64,000 bases of DNA. It comes from Pholiota molesta (lineage: Eukaryota; Basidiomycota; Agaricomycetes; Agaricales; Strophariaceae). Positions 47,997 to 58,907 of the stretch are shown here, piece by piece (the first letter of the stretch is position 1; every line of letters begins with the position of its first letter). The translations under genes were made by a program, and so were the position numbers. The notes beneath the pieces are model-generated. The model made no database searches and had not been told where the DNA came from. It was given only the letters and a program-made list of their open reading frames with translations. The DNA lies in assembly GCA_014925825.1 (NCBI GenBank), contig JACGCK010000118.1, positions 62,001-126,000 on the forward strand, in the 5' to 3' direction.

Positions 47997-48587
47997 ATGT
48001 CGATTTTGACCGTGAAACGTGCGAGAGCTCTGTCCTCGGCGGCATGTCGTAGCGGCCAATCAAGCAGACTTGTCCACTCCTCCTCTATAAACCAAACTAC
48101 CGCCCTCTCCCAGGCAGCTCTTGCTGAAGTCGAAGAAGTCACCCTCCAACCCATCTTCGACATCTTCGACGCCCCTACCCGCCTCGCGGAATCCAGTGCG
48201 TATATTCGCAACGCACACGCAAGGACCAGCGTCGCCTCTGCCCCATCGTCCTCCACAACTCCGAAATTCCCTGCTGCACGCTCAGCACCGGCGCCACTCC
48301 CACAGCCCATCCTCTTCGACGGCCCCGCGCGGCCGCAAAATGGGGTCCTCGCTTTCCACAGCCGCATGCGCGACGCTGGTCTGCGGGCACCGCCGTCGCC
48401 CTCCCGGGCTGCCAAAAATACAGCACCCGCAAGACCATTCAGCTCATCCGAGCCGTTGGTTCAATTGTTTGACGGACCTGCCCGTATCACTCGGTACCAT
48501 CACCAGTCCTCTGGGTCTTCGAATTCTGGCTCGTTTGGAAAGCAGGTCAGTCGTTTTTTTCGAAGGGATTTGATGGATGATTCTTAG
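47997..48587 (+). CDS. hypothetical protein with three FD(A/G)P(A/T)R motifs
   Basis: A single-exon frame of 196 residues. It opens MSILTVKRARALSSAACRSG, a basic Ser/Ala/Arg start that resembles a mitochondrial targeting peptide. A short motif appears three times: IFDAPTRL, LFDGPARP and LFDGPARI, each preceded by a hydrophobic residue and separated by Ser/Ala/Pro-rich linkers. It ends FGKQVSRFFRRDLMDDS, a basic helix with an acidic tip. I do not know a family for it. The frame is open upstream to 47889, but ATG 47997 gives the more sensible N-terminus. Confidence 0.55.
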   Translation: MSILTVKRARALSSAACRSGQSSRLVHSSSINQTTALSQAALAEVEEVTLQPIFDIFDAPTRLAESSAYIRNAHARTSVASAPSSSTTPKFPAARSAPAPLPQPILFDGPARPQNGVLAFHSRMRDAGLRAPPSPSRAAKNTAPARPFSSSEPLVQLFDGPARITRYHHQSSGSSNSGSFGKQVSRFFRRDLMDDS

Positions 48588-48826
48588 TAAATCAATTTTT
48601 CTAGCAGAATTCTGCTAAATATGCAGCCGCTCTTGGGGTGCTAGGGACAGTGGGATGCGCAATGTTATTAAAGGATGAAGAAAGTCGATCCATCCCCGCG
48701 GAGTGAACTAGAAGACTCAGTAGACATGTGTAGCATTATCATAGATGCCTATTTACATGATTGGATTACACACCACATAGATGGATGATAGCAACCAATC
48801 AAATGCAACATTTTCTCTCGGTTGTA

Positions 48827-50455
48827 TCACGATTCCTGGGGATTGAACCACAATGATCCATAAGTGTACGAAAAACGCCTTTCGATCTCAACTTCAACGT
48901 TGCCGTCTTTCATTCGACCCTTGAAGCGACGGGAATAAGTCAGGGATGCAAATCACACGAAGGGAAGCAACCGAGATCTCACCCTCCAGATCCTGTCGTT
49001 CGTGACGATCTTTCTCAAGCTGCGAGACCTTGCGAAAATCAGCGTGGCACTACCATAGTCAAGCGTCTTCCTGATCCCATGGTCGACATGATTGTCGACA
49101 TCCACAATTGTACGGAGAGATCGAGATTGAGCGATATTTTGAATGAAGGTTGGCTATGTCGCATTAGTTAGGCCATAAGCCCCAAGTAAAAAGAATCCTG
49201 AACTCACTATTTCTTTCATGGGAATGGCTATGTCTAGTCGTTCAAGGTGTGGACATGATTTGCAGATTTCCGCTATGGATTCCAGGCTCACCCCACAGTC
49301 CAAAAACGCAAGCCGCTTGAGCGAAAACCCAAACAGCTCTGTGAGCTGTTTGATGAATGGGTCGCCTACAACCACTTTGCGTTCTGGTAATTTTATTGAA
49401 AAGGAAAGAAGTGCCGGAGCTGAGGTTTTGAGATGGGAAAGCACAGATGCAAGAATGGCAGGAGAGGGAGATGGATCCAGACTATATCGCGCGTCCAAGG
49501 CGAGATGTCGCAGATGCCGTAAAGATGGAGGCGGAAGCGATAGTGGACAAGTGCTTTCAGAAGTTGTAAGCGAAAGGTTCTGCAGGAGCGGTGTCTTCGA
49601 GGCTTGTCGAAGGACAACAGTATGATCGACCTTTGGGCAGCCAACTACATGTAGGCCGACAAGATTGGGTAGATTGTCAAGTATTAACTCTAGGACACCT
49701 TCGTGCAGCTCATTGATCATCTACCAATGGGTTAGTACACACAACATCCCACAAAGCAAAATATACGCACGTAGAGTGTTAGACTTGACAGAGTTTTTGA
49801 GATAGATGGTATCCAAGTGGGAAGCATGTCAGCCACATTCCATGTAGCGAATTCGATGGCAAGGCTCCGGAGCTTGTCAAATTTCTGAAGCATTTGCGCT
49901 TGATCCGTTGTGAGATTGGCATGTATTCGGACGCTTTCCAACCACTGCTTGTCTCCTAACGCTGGTAGAAAGATGGCCAACACGCCTGGGACAGTACATT
50001 TGAACTTGTTCAGATTCTTGCACAGTTTGAGAGCCTCTTTGCAGTCTCGCACGAAGGTTGGATGCAGGCGCGACTTCAACATCGGTACTGCGCGAATTTC
50101 TGGAAACAAGAATGTTGAGCCTAGCTGATTTCGCATGAGCAAACGAGCGCGCCACGTACCTACGTTGCGGACATGAACTGCAAGATGGGGATGTGCAATA
50201 ATGGCGGCAAACGGGGACATAGTTTCGTTCTGTTTTGATTAGTCAAGTCGTCCCCGGTTGACCATGAATGACTCCACTCACCCCAGCGTAGCCCTTCGCC
50301 TGACGCGTGCGATATGAGATCGTGTTATAAAGCCTTGGAATAACCCCCGCCAGGAATGATCTGCTAACTAGCGCCACCGATGGAAGATCGTTACCCGACA
50401 AAAAGCAAAAAATGAGCTCGAGGACATCGAGATTGAGGTTGTCTGCTGAAACCAT
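48827..50455 (-). CDS. F-box/LRR protein
   Basis: Five minus-strand exons (50455-50282, 50229-49771, 49720-49208, 49153-48983, 48919-48827) give 469 residues. The N-terminal F-box is LNLDVLELIFCFLSGNDLPS followed by VALVSRSFLAGVIPRLYNTI. Leucine-rich repeat-like segments follow: LKLCKNLNKFKCTVPG, LPNLVGLHVVGCPKVD, LRHLRHLALDARY, LKRLAFLDCGVSLESI and CPHLERLDIAIPMKEI. It is a likely SCF ubiquitin-ligase adaptor of the mushroom F-box expansion. It is not closely similar to the F-box gene at 10.6 kb. The reading frame is clean throughout. Confidence 0.88.
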
Positions 50456-50797
50456 TCTTCGGGGTTTAATCTATGTTTCCGCTCGTTCGACAATATAGTA
50501 TCAGATCGGTTTGTGAAAAAGCGAGTATGAAGGTGTTCGGAATGGTTTCATGAGACGGCGGTGGTGGTGGTAATGGCGAGCGCGTTTCTTACCGATGCCG
50601 AAGTTAATTACGTACTAATTTCGATCACTCATAAAACGCGTGCTTCGCGCGTAAAAGTGTTAAGTATTCAAATTCAAGTTATCGCAAATGTCTTTGTGAC
50701 TACATAGTATTACAATATTGGTGTCTCGAAAACTGTACAAAGTATCGCCTTACGGAAAAGAACTGATGAAACAAAGGAAAGTGAAAATTTACCTCTT

Positions 50798-53321
50798 TTA
50801 TTGATAAGTAGGAGGCAGGTTGTCCAACGTTGTAGATCTGGAATTTTGACGAGAAACACCAGCAGCCTTTCGTTCTCCAGGAATTGGGAGCTCTCTTGTC
50901 GCTGGCGGTGCATATGGCGCGGGATCTGGCGATGAGCGTGTACTCGAAAATATACCGAGTTCGGGATGCATCATCGCAAGGAACTTCTTGTTGTTCTCCT
51001 CGACAGCCTCCTAATACAAACAATGTGAGAAAATAAAAGGCCATTGTAATCACAGAAAATACTCACAGAAAATGTACTAGGCCAAACGACAGGCTCTTGA
51101 AGATGTTCTTCTGACATATGCCGGCTGTAAAACACCATATATGGCCCTGCCCCGAGATGGATACCGGTTGGGTCTGTTAAAACCGTTTCTTCGGGTACCT
51201 AGTGACCATGCTGCGTCAATATATCGATAGTATTTCTGAAGAACATCCCATCCGTACTTCTGTGACTTCGTGATCAACAGTTTTCCACCAGATTCCGTCG
51301 GTGTCTTGAACGTAAGAGTAGATTTGTTTCCTTCCAGGCAGACCCGTATGGAATAATACGGCACGTAGATCATACTAAATAGCGATAAGTAAAGCTCGAT
51401 AGGTCAAAACCAACTGCAAACCTGGTAAACTTGCAACTCAGGGCAGTCATAAACACGAGCTACGTCGGCCTGAAGTTGTTCAATCTTATGGTCGATATCT
51501 AGTTCGGAAATTGAACAATTTGAATTGCTAACTTTGGACGTTTACGCACCTTCTACCTTTCCTGTTATCATTGTCATGATATCTTTCAAATGGTCCGCAG
51601 TTCTTTGCAACGTTCGTTTCCGCGTTGGGTCGTCGCCTGGATCGGCCACTTTTTCGTAATAGTATATTGTTGATCGAAGGTTTTCAAGAGCATCTCCGCC
51701 ATTCTGTTATAAGAAGCATTATTGGTAAGAAAAAATGGCAGATTATTCTGAAAACGCGAACCTCCGAACGCGTGAGTGTCTCCCTATGCGCCTTCAATGC
51801 CTTGATCTCCTCCAACATCCCATGCTCGATCCTCCTCTTATCATTCGTCAATGCTAAATTTGCAAACAGAAATCTATCGAGATATATCGTCTTCGGGTAT
51901 ACAAAAGGATCTGGCGAAGTCTTCGCTACACCCGGAAGACTTGGCAGACGCCTGAGCTGGAATGTTAGGACTTCGGAGGGGGTGATGATGACGTCGTGGC
52001 GGGTCTCTGTCTCCATGAATTTGGAAAGGCTGTCGGATAAGCAAGAGATGAGATCGTTATGTTGGATATCACCGGTGTATTCGACAGGGACTACGTTTTC
52101 AAGTTCAGAGTGTGTTTTATGTCTCGGTTCCATTCCCCTTTTGAGAATGATATTTCCATGTTTGAACGAAAACAGATGCCTGTGAATTCTAATTAGAGGA
52201 TGGATTCATGATCATGATTACAATGTGGCGCACTCAATGAATTCTTCATCCCCTGCTTGCGCTTGTAGGTGTTCTTCGATAAGGCCTGCAATATTTTTGA
52301 CGACAACTAGAATCATATTAGAATTGATTTTGGTAGTGAAAGCAAGGTACACACCAGCGGATTCCTCTGCGAGCACATTCGTTCCAGGCAGCGGAGCAAT
52401 TTCCAGTGATGGAATGACATCTTTGTCAATGATAGCTGCAAGCTGAGCCAAGTCCATATTGGTGAAAAGTTCGATTAGATTCCACATGGCACGATCTGAC
52501 GAAAATTGAGCAAGAATATAGACAGAATGAACAAGCACCAACGTACTTGGGTCGCGCAGAGGAGCATCAGCGTCTACAACTGGAAGACGCAGATTGGAAA
52601 CCGTCAATCGCACTTGGGGTATATAATACAATGCTTGCAGCACTAATGCGGCATATGCAAGAGAAGGCGTATCGGAGCGCAAAGCAATCGGACTGAAAAA
52701 ATGTCATGAGCTGTAATCTACAAGCAGAATGGACTGGCACACACCGGCCTCCTTCACGGATAGAGTCCTTCAGGGGCGAAATATCTATATCTTCCTTGAA
52801 GTCTTTCAGACTCGCTTGTATCGCCTCGTTCAACGTATGGTCTTCATGCGTCACAGAAGCGCCAACTGGATCCTGAATAGTATCTGATGAGATATTCAGG
52901 ATGCTATCTAGGAAAGGGACATTACATTTGAGCGTACCATCTGCCACTCGGGATGAGGGGCCCTCTCGCTTGGTCCGAACTGAGGAATGGACTGAGACGA
53001 TTCCATCGACATCTGTATCGCCCGAGTCATATCGTCATCGTCCGCTGTGAGATCGATCACAGACGATGAAGCCAGCGGAATCGATGGTACGGCCGGGCGG
53101 GTGTCGGTGTTCAAGCCGTCGGTGTACATTGGGTCTGGGGTGTTCCTGCGCTGCGCGTCCCATTGGGTCTCGGTGGCCATATCGCCTGCAAATAGAGCGT
53201 CTGCTGCCTTCTCCATGTCGCCTTTGTGCTTGCGCAAGACCCGCCTGGCAACCTCAACATCGACACTTGTGATGGATGCTAGGAGATTGCCATTGGCCTC
53301 TTCATCGCTTGTTAACTGCAT
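50798..53321 (-). CDS. USP25/28-like ubiquitin-protease homologue, probably catalytically dead
   Basis: Exons on the minus strand: 53321-52745 (one frame break near 52925), 52692-52547, 52495-52355, 52306-52222, 52179-51762, 51703-51550, 51498-51422, 51374-51258, 51198-51067 and 51010-50798. With one base added this is 686 residues. The order of parts is that of USP25/USP28: a UBA-like helix bundle (VDVEVARRVLRKHKGDMEKA), two ubiquitin-interacting motifs (DDMTRAIQMSMES and HTLNEAIQASLKD), then a USP fold. The Cys-box position reads PIALRSDTPSLAYAALVLQA where active enzymes have a GNTCW/Y core, so no cysteine is available. The His box reads LPGRKQIYSYVQ where active enzymes have GHYWAY-like text. 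The later Asp region (WKTVDHEVTE) is kept. It may bind ubiquitin without cleaving it. Confidence 0.82.
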
Positions 53322-53736
53322 TTCGGCTGTTCAGAAAGTTCGAGTCTCGTTTCGCTGTCTTGGGGTCTTTCTAGTTTGAGTATAAGCTGGTTAATGGATG
53401 TGTTGCTCGGTGTGGAGTCTGGACGTCGTACTGGACGTCGGACGCTGTAGGTTAAACCTGGGTTAAGCCGCGCTTGGCGATGTCGCGGCGGGGTTGTACA
53501 ATTATTAAGATTTGTCAGCAGAGATGGCCATTCCAACAACCACAGAAATAAATGCGAGGGGAACAAGGGGGAACACTATCAGTTCCAGTGAATTACCGGT
53601 ACAGATGAATTCAGAGGTTTGTTGGAGAATATTCACTTTTATACACATATACATAAGTCATGTTATTATTGAAGTTTCGGTCCTCGGCGGAGTCCACAAC
53701 AGTTCCAATGATAATATTGATATTCCTACCCGTCCC
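53322..53736. other. intergenic stretch
   Basis: Upstream of the USP-like gene (-) and 3' of the next minus-strand gene. Nothing recognised. Confidence 0.45.
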
Positions 53737-55188
53737 TTAATGCGAATGAGGAGGTCCCTGTCTTGCAATAACAGTAGCCTGCAAGGATTCGAGTGCAGCA
53801 GCGTCCAAATTTGCATCTTGCTTAAGCGGGACGTTGTCGGCACTGAAGAAATAGTCGTAATCGCGAAACATACCGGGATGAACATACCCCAAGCCATTGT
53901 CATAGTCCTCATAATTGTGGTGGTATGGACGAAAGGGGATCGGGTAGAGAGTAAATTTCTTCAAATTAACCAATTTGTCTCCGAAACCTTCGAATATGTC
54001 AGCCCACATTCGAGGGCTAGGGAATTCAGGTATGTTAATGCTTAAGAAGCAATTTTGCAATTCCAATTCTACAAGAGACGGGTGGCGAAGAAGGAACGCT
54101 TCGACACCAGTGATTGATAAAGGATCATTTCGGGTTGTTTCGTCTTTGAAGGAGTCGTTAAAGATTATGCCACCCAGAGACGCAGACCGTAGATTCGGCC
54201 AGTTCATGGAGTCCCAGACGGTGCAACTGGGACCTACAGTGGCTATCAGGAAGTCGGTGAGCAATTGAAATGAGGTGAGATCGATGGGCGCTGTAAGGAA
54301 GGGGATAATATCCTTCGTCCAGAAACTTCTATAACTCCTGCTTTCATCGAGAGCGTATCCTCGCTTTGAATCGGCCACAGTGCTTATGGATAGATTCGTG
54401 ATTCCTTGCAAAAATGTTTTGAAACCGTCAAGACGAGCACCTCTGTTTGGCTGCGTGATGAGGCCGTGGATGTGAAATGTGCGTATGGTGTTGAGTGCGT
54501 TCGGTTTAGTAGAAAAATTGGCGAGCTCGACCAGTATCTTGATCTGCAAAATGCGGACGTCGGTCATGAAAATTTCGGGATCGTCTTCTCCTCCGCCGTC
54601 ATCATCAGAGTCGGACATCCCAATGTCACAGTGTTCGTAGGATGAGGGAAAGTGAAGACGAAGTGTTTTTAACACAGGGAACAAATGCAAATGGGAGAAT
54701 ATGCGGACTGATTGCTCGATTGTGTCCACTGTGACGGGTGAAAAACAGGCATAAGTAATGAAGACCAACGTTCAAACGTTCATAGCTGAGCGGTTATCAA
54801 CCAAAATATGATACATACATTTGGGTATACTTTCACTGCCTTTCTCGTCGTTTCCCCCATCGTCTTCGTCTTTTTCGTATTTGTGCTCGTCGTCATCATT
54901 GTATCCTTCTTCTTCAGGCTCTACATCAAAATTAATTTCTCTTACAAGTGCTGCTAGGTCCGGAAGCTCCTTCAAAAGGCTGATGACAGACGCGCTTGTA
55001 CCGCTCTTCCAAGAAAGGTTCAGAACGCGGAATAGGGGTGAGGCTGCCAAAGTCGCAAAGTCCTTGGATGCGAGGCGGAAAGCCAAAAGAGCTTGTTTAC
55101 CATCATCTTCTGCCTGAAGATTCTCAAGGATGGCGACTAGTAGTTCGACTGGCAGGGCTGGCGTATTTGAAGTTGAAACTGCTTCCAT
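53737..55188 (-). CDS. F-box-like/LRR hypothetical protein
   Basis: Two minus-strand exons (55188-54819 and 54728-53737) give 453 residues. The start TPALPVELLVAILENLQ followed by LLAFRLASKDFATLAASPLF is a degenerate F-box. An acidic stretch (EPEEEGYNDDDEHKYEKDED) follows, then leucine-rich text: LHLFPVLKTLRLHFPSSY, LVNLKKFTLYPIPF and VEAFLLRHPSLVELELQNCF. The layout matches other Agaricomycete F-box relatives. The intron uses GTATGT and TCACAG sites and joins in phase. Function beyond possible SCF adaptor is not visible. Confidence 0.8.
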
Positions 55189-55528
55189 CTACGTAGAGAT
55201 TGAGATGTTGTTATTGTAAAGATCGGGTGTTTAAACTTTAGATAATTTGACGCGTCAATACCAGTACTGGTTGAATATGCTTTTGTATCCAAGGGTTAGC
55301 CCAAGCGTGGCTTGATTCGCGAAGTTAGATAGAGTGCCCAAGTATTCGTCTAGCTGTCGATAGTCGTCTGCTGGAGAGATGAAGTAATGACCATGAATAA
55401 ACGACTTTCAAGTTTGCGGCAGAAAGGAGAGTTGTGGTGTGCAAGAGTAGGTAAGAGCAGGGTAAGAGTTTGCTGGAGAGGACCGGTATGTCCCGGACCG
55501 AACGGGGGGATCATGATGAAGTGATCGT
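55189..55528. promoter_or_regulatory. shared upstream region of two divergent genes
   Basis: 340 bp between the F-box-like gene (-) and the Nudix gene (+). No specific motif is called; promoter activity is inferred from the divergent layout. Confidence 0.35.
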
Positions 55529-56957
55529 ATGGATAACACTTTTCGTCTTTCATCAATAAGTATGTCTTCCGAGTCTCTTCCAAAAGCCAGCCCTTCATTC
55601 CTCGATATCGTGGATCTTTGCGACAACGTACACCTGCGACGCGATAATGCAGGACTATACGATGTCGCATACAACTCCGAAAGACTCGTACCACTATACC
55701 TATCAGAGTCACCGATGAGCCCTGTGATCGGACTGCTGAGGCCAGCTATTATCGAGCAGCTTCAGTCAGAAAACGAACGGAGCAAGAAAATCGGTGCACA
55801 GGAGCTGTGGTCTTTGAGGATAGACGCGCATGAGCAAATTACTTTGCGACATGGGGGTCTTGGGCCTAGCGTGAGTTTCCGTGACTACCTGGACACGCCT
55901 TCCAAGCGGACGGCCGCGATGAAGGAGCTCTGTGAGCGGTGGAGAGATACTGGGCTCTTTCCCGATGTATGTGGACCGAAGAAATGGAGAACAGAGATGT
56001 ATCCTGTGTATGCAGATCCGTTTGGGGTTCACGATCACCCTCTCGTGGCAGGACACGAGGATGGCCTCAACTACGCATTCGAGATGGAGCGTTCGGCATG
56101 CGCACTCTTTGGAGTTGTAACCTACGGGGTACACATGAGCATCTACGACGAGGTTGTAGAGGAAGGCCAACCGCGCCTTCGTGTTTGGGTCCCAACACGC
56201 GCTCTCACCAAACCCACGTCTGTTCCTTGCCTTCGTTGTTCCTGGGCTTCACTGAGTGGCTTTGATTCAGTTTCCCCGGCCTCCTGGACAATACTGTTGC
56301 TGGTGGCATCCCAAGTGGCATGTCGGTCTTCGAGTCTCTGATAAAGGAGTGCATGGAAGAGGCGAGCATCGAAGCTGATGTGATCAAGAACCATACACGA
56401 GCTGTCGGTTCGATAAGCTATTTCTTCAGGTATGAGGGTGTTCTGTCTATTATTTATGCTTAAATAAAAGGTCTTTATTCCAGGAGCTCTAAGGGCTGGC
56501 TACAACCCGAAGTCGAGTGAGTCTTACTAGATCACTTATCTGATTCGTGACTTCAAAGCTTCATGCACCATGGGTCATTCAAGATATGTATACGACACTC
56601 TCATCCCATCTGGAGCCGATCATACGCCATTCACGCCTCGGCCTTTGGATGGGGAGGTTGAATCCTTCGAGGTGCGGAACTTCGTCTTTCCATTCTTACG
56701 AGATCGTGATCGCAACCGTCCAAAAGTTCGTATCACACGACCGCCTTTTACAGCAACTACGTTCTGGGCTGTTCAAACCTAACTGTGGCCTTGGTAAGTT
56801 CAAGTGCTCTTCGTAACGCTATTCTTGCTGACTAGCAAATGCCATAGTAATAATTGATCTACTCATTCGACTTGGATATATCACGCCCGACAACGAGCCG
56901 AATTTCGTGAAAATTATCAACCGCCTGCATGGGTCGTTTGATTATGACAAGTGGTGA
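55529..56957 (+). CDS. Nudix hydrolase with DUF4743 N-terminal domain (thiamine pyrophosphokinase-related)
   Basis: Six exons (55529-56217, 56271-56429, 56484-56516, 56584-56671, 56727-56793, 56848-56957) give 381 residues. The N-terminal 130 residues form the DUF4743 domain (FLDIVDLCDNVHL, LLRPAIIEQL). The Nudix part is TFPGLLDNTVAGGIPSGMS followed by ESLIKECMEEASI, where KECMEEASI fits the REUXEEXGU core with Lys for Arg and Ser for the last Gly. Later come VGSISYFFRSSKGWLQPEVE, YVYDTLIPSGAD, LDGEVESFEFV and LFKPNCGLVIIDLLIRLGYI. Plant NUDT20/24 and yeast YJR142W relatives act on damaged thiamine diphosphates. ATG 55562 is an equally good start. Confidence 0.93.
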
Positions 56958-57460
56958 GAGATTTATTTTATCGGACCAGGTGTCTCGATATTATCAATGT
57001 AGAACGAGATGTATCCTCTGCAATCCAATCCGTGAAAGGATCAATATCCAAGTCACATAATCACTTACGTTTTCGCAGCAAGCTGCGTGCTTGCATCGAT
57101 GATATCGATTTGATCCTGCTCTTCGGAAGCTAGGCTGCGAATCAGTCATTATTGAAAAAAATATTGTCACGACGATTTGATTCTGTTAAAGAAACGATGC
57201 TTAAACTCCATGCAACGCTAACAAATGCTGCTCTACTGGCCTGCAGGACATTTACCATGTATCTTCCCACAACATTGTTCAACATTCACCATGTCTAAAT
57301 GTTCACGTGATTTCGACAGGAAGGATGAAGCGAGGACTCGGAAATTGCAATTCGGAGAACGTTGAACGCAGATAGAACGATCATCGATGCATCTTTATTC
57401 GCTTCCAAACTATATAAATGGCCCCACCGAACCAACTGATTTTTCTTCCCTACCTTCATC
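56958..57460. promoter_or_regulatory. upstream region of the peroxidase gene
   Basis: TATATAAAT at about 57411-57419 lies about 45 bp before the peroxidase ATG and is a good TATA-box candidate. Nothing else is recognised. Confidence 0.5.
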
Positions 57461-58559
57461 ATGTTCCTCATCACGCCCATTGTGAATGCCGTGCAGACTG
57501 TCGGCGTCTTGACGTGGGACCTTGGGCTTACTATAGGCAACCTCGTTACGCCCAGTCGAAAGGTTGGGCATGTTACGCCGCCTGGGCACCCTGGGCTGGA
57601 TGGAAAGTGGCCAGAATATATCGCTCCTAAGGAGGGCGATAGTCGGTGCTCGTGTCCTGCACTCAATGCATTAGCCAACCACGGTACGTGCTCCTCGATG
57701 CTGGATGGATTCCTTGTAATCTCTGACAAAGGTTGCAATGCTCGCAATGACGATCTCCAGGTATCCTCCCTCATGATGGCAAAAACATCAAATTCGACGA
57801 GTTCGGTGCCAAAATCAGGTCCACGTACAACTTCGCATCCAGCTTCTGCTTCTTTGTCCCCAACTTCGCCGCGAACATGCTGAGCGCAACTACAGGAAAG
57901 ACACCTTTGATCTTGCTGACCTGGATCTCCATAACGGGATAGAACATGATGCCTCGCTCACTCGTACGTCCCAATCAAATTGTTTCAAAGCCAGAAGCTG
58001 ATGTGGATGCGTTTTGCTTGCTTAATTTTTTATTGCTCGGATAGGCGAGGATAGCGCCCTTGTACCGAGCCAGGCCAAACCCCATGTACCGTTTATCAAG
58101 GAGCTCCTGGACAGCGCATCTGGAAAGGATAAGGAGGGGAATGTCCTTCTTACGCAAAAGGATCTATCGGACTATTCCGCCAAGCGTCGCGTCGACGCCC
58201 ATGCCACCAACCCCGATTTTACGCTGAGCACATTCCACAAAGTATTCGGAAGCTCCAAGTGAGAATTTTTTTTTTTCTTCTTCTCTTTTTCTTTTCCTGA
58301 CGAGATCTCCCACCATGACATTTAGTTCCTCAACCTTAATCACCATTTTCGGTGGCCGCGTTGATGATCTAGAGTCCATCTTGATCGAGGAGCGCCTTCC
58401 TGATGGATGGGAATCTCGTATCAGGAAGCGACTCGGATTGACTATGACCGTTTTCAACGCCACGGTGCTGAAGGTCGAGCGTGGCATTGACGAAATAAAT
58501 ACAAGGCGAAGCTCGCGGCGGAATGCCAAAAGGCCCCTCCCACTGAGTCGACTGACTAG
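57461..58559 (+). CDS. heme-thiolate peroxidase (chloroperoxidase family), two frame breaks
   Basis: Four exons (57461-57683, 57761-57963, 58045-58258, 58326-58559). With two one-base breaks filled the length is 292 codons. The heme-thiolate cysteine region is SRCSCPALNALANHGILPHD; family members usually have PCP, so Pro is replaced by Ser next to the cysteine ligand. The acid-base motif is EHDASLTREDS (EHD, Ser, Arg, Asp pattern). It ends LPDGWESRIRKRLGLTM, FNATVLKVERGIDE and KYKAKLAAECQKAPPTESTD. The breaks are at the AAA of 57897-57899 and near 58498; both are fixed by one extra A. No classical signal peptide is seen, though the first 15 residues are hydrophobic. Relatives halogenate or oxygenate small molecules. 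Confidence 0.85.
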
Positions 58560-58907
58560 CCGGCGGAATTCATATGTTATGACTAGTACGACCATTGTTT
58601 GTTTCCACTATCCTCCGCAATGATATATCATGTTTGCAAATTGTTATTTGAAGCGGTTCAATTTTTGGTGTTACATAACCTACGGTGCCCTAAATTGACA
58701 GATCACATCTAAAATTGGCTGAGGGGGTGAGTGCGACGTTCCAATCCGAAAGGCCTTATGAATGGGATCGTTTCGTACGACTCATTGGCGATTCTTGACT
58801 ACTAACCTTGGACCAGCTATACCTACCAAACAGCCGATTTCTCAGTTTCCAACTTTTATGTGAGAACCAAAATCAGCTTCATTTGCAATCCATTTGACAA
58901 TTCTGAA
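58560..58907. other. intergenic stretch between convergent genes
   Basis: The first 50 bases (CCGGCGGAATTCATATG...CGACCAT) are also present at the end of the window, showing that the peroxidase duplication includes 3' UTR. Confidence 0.7.
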
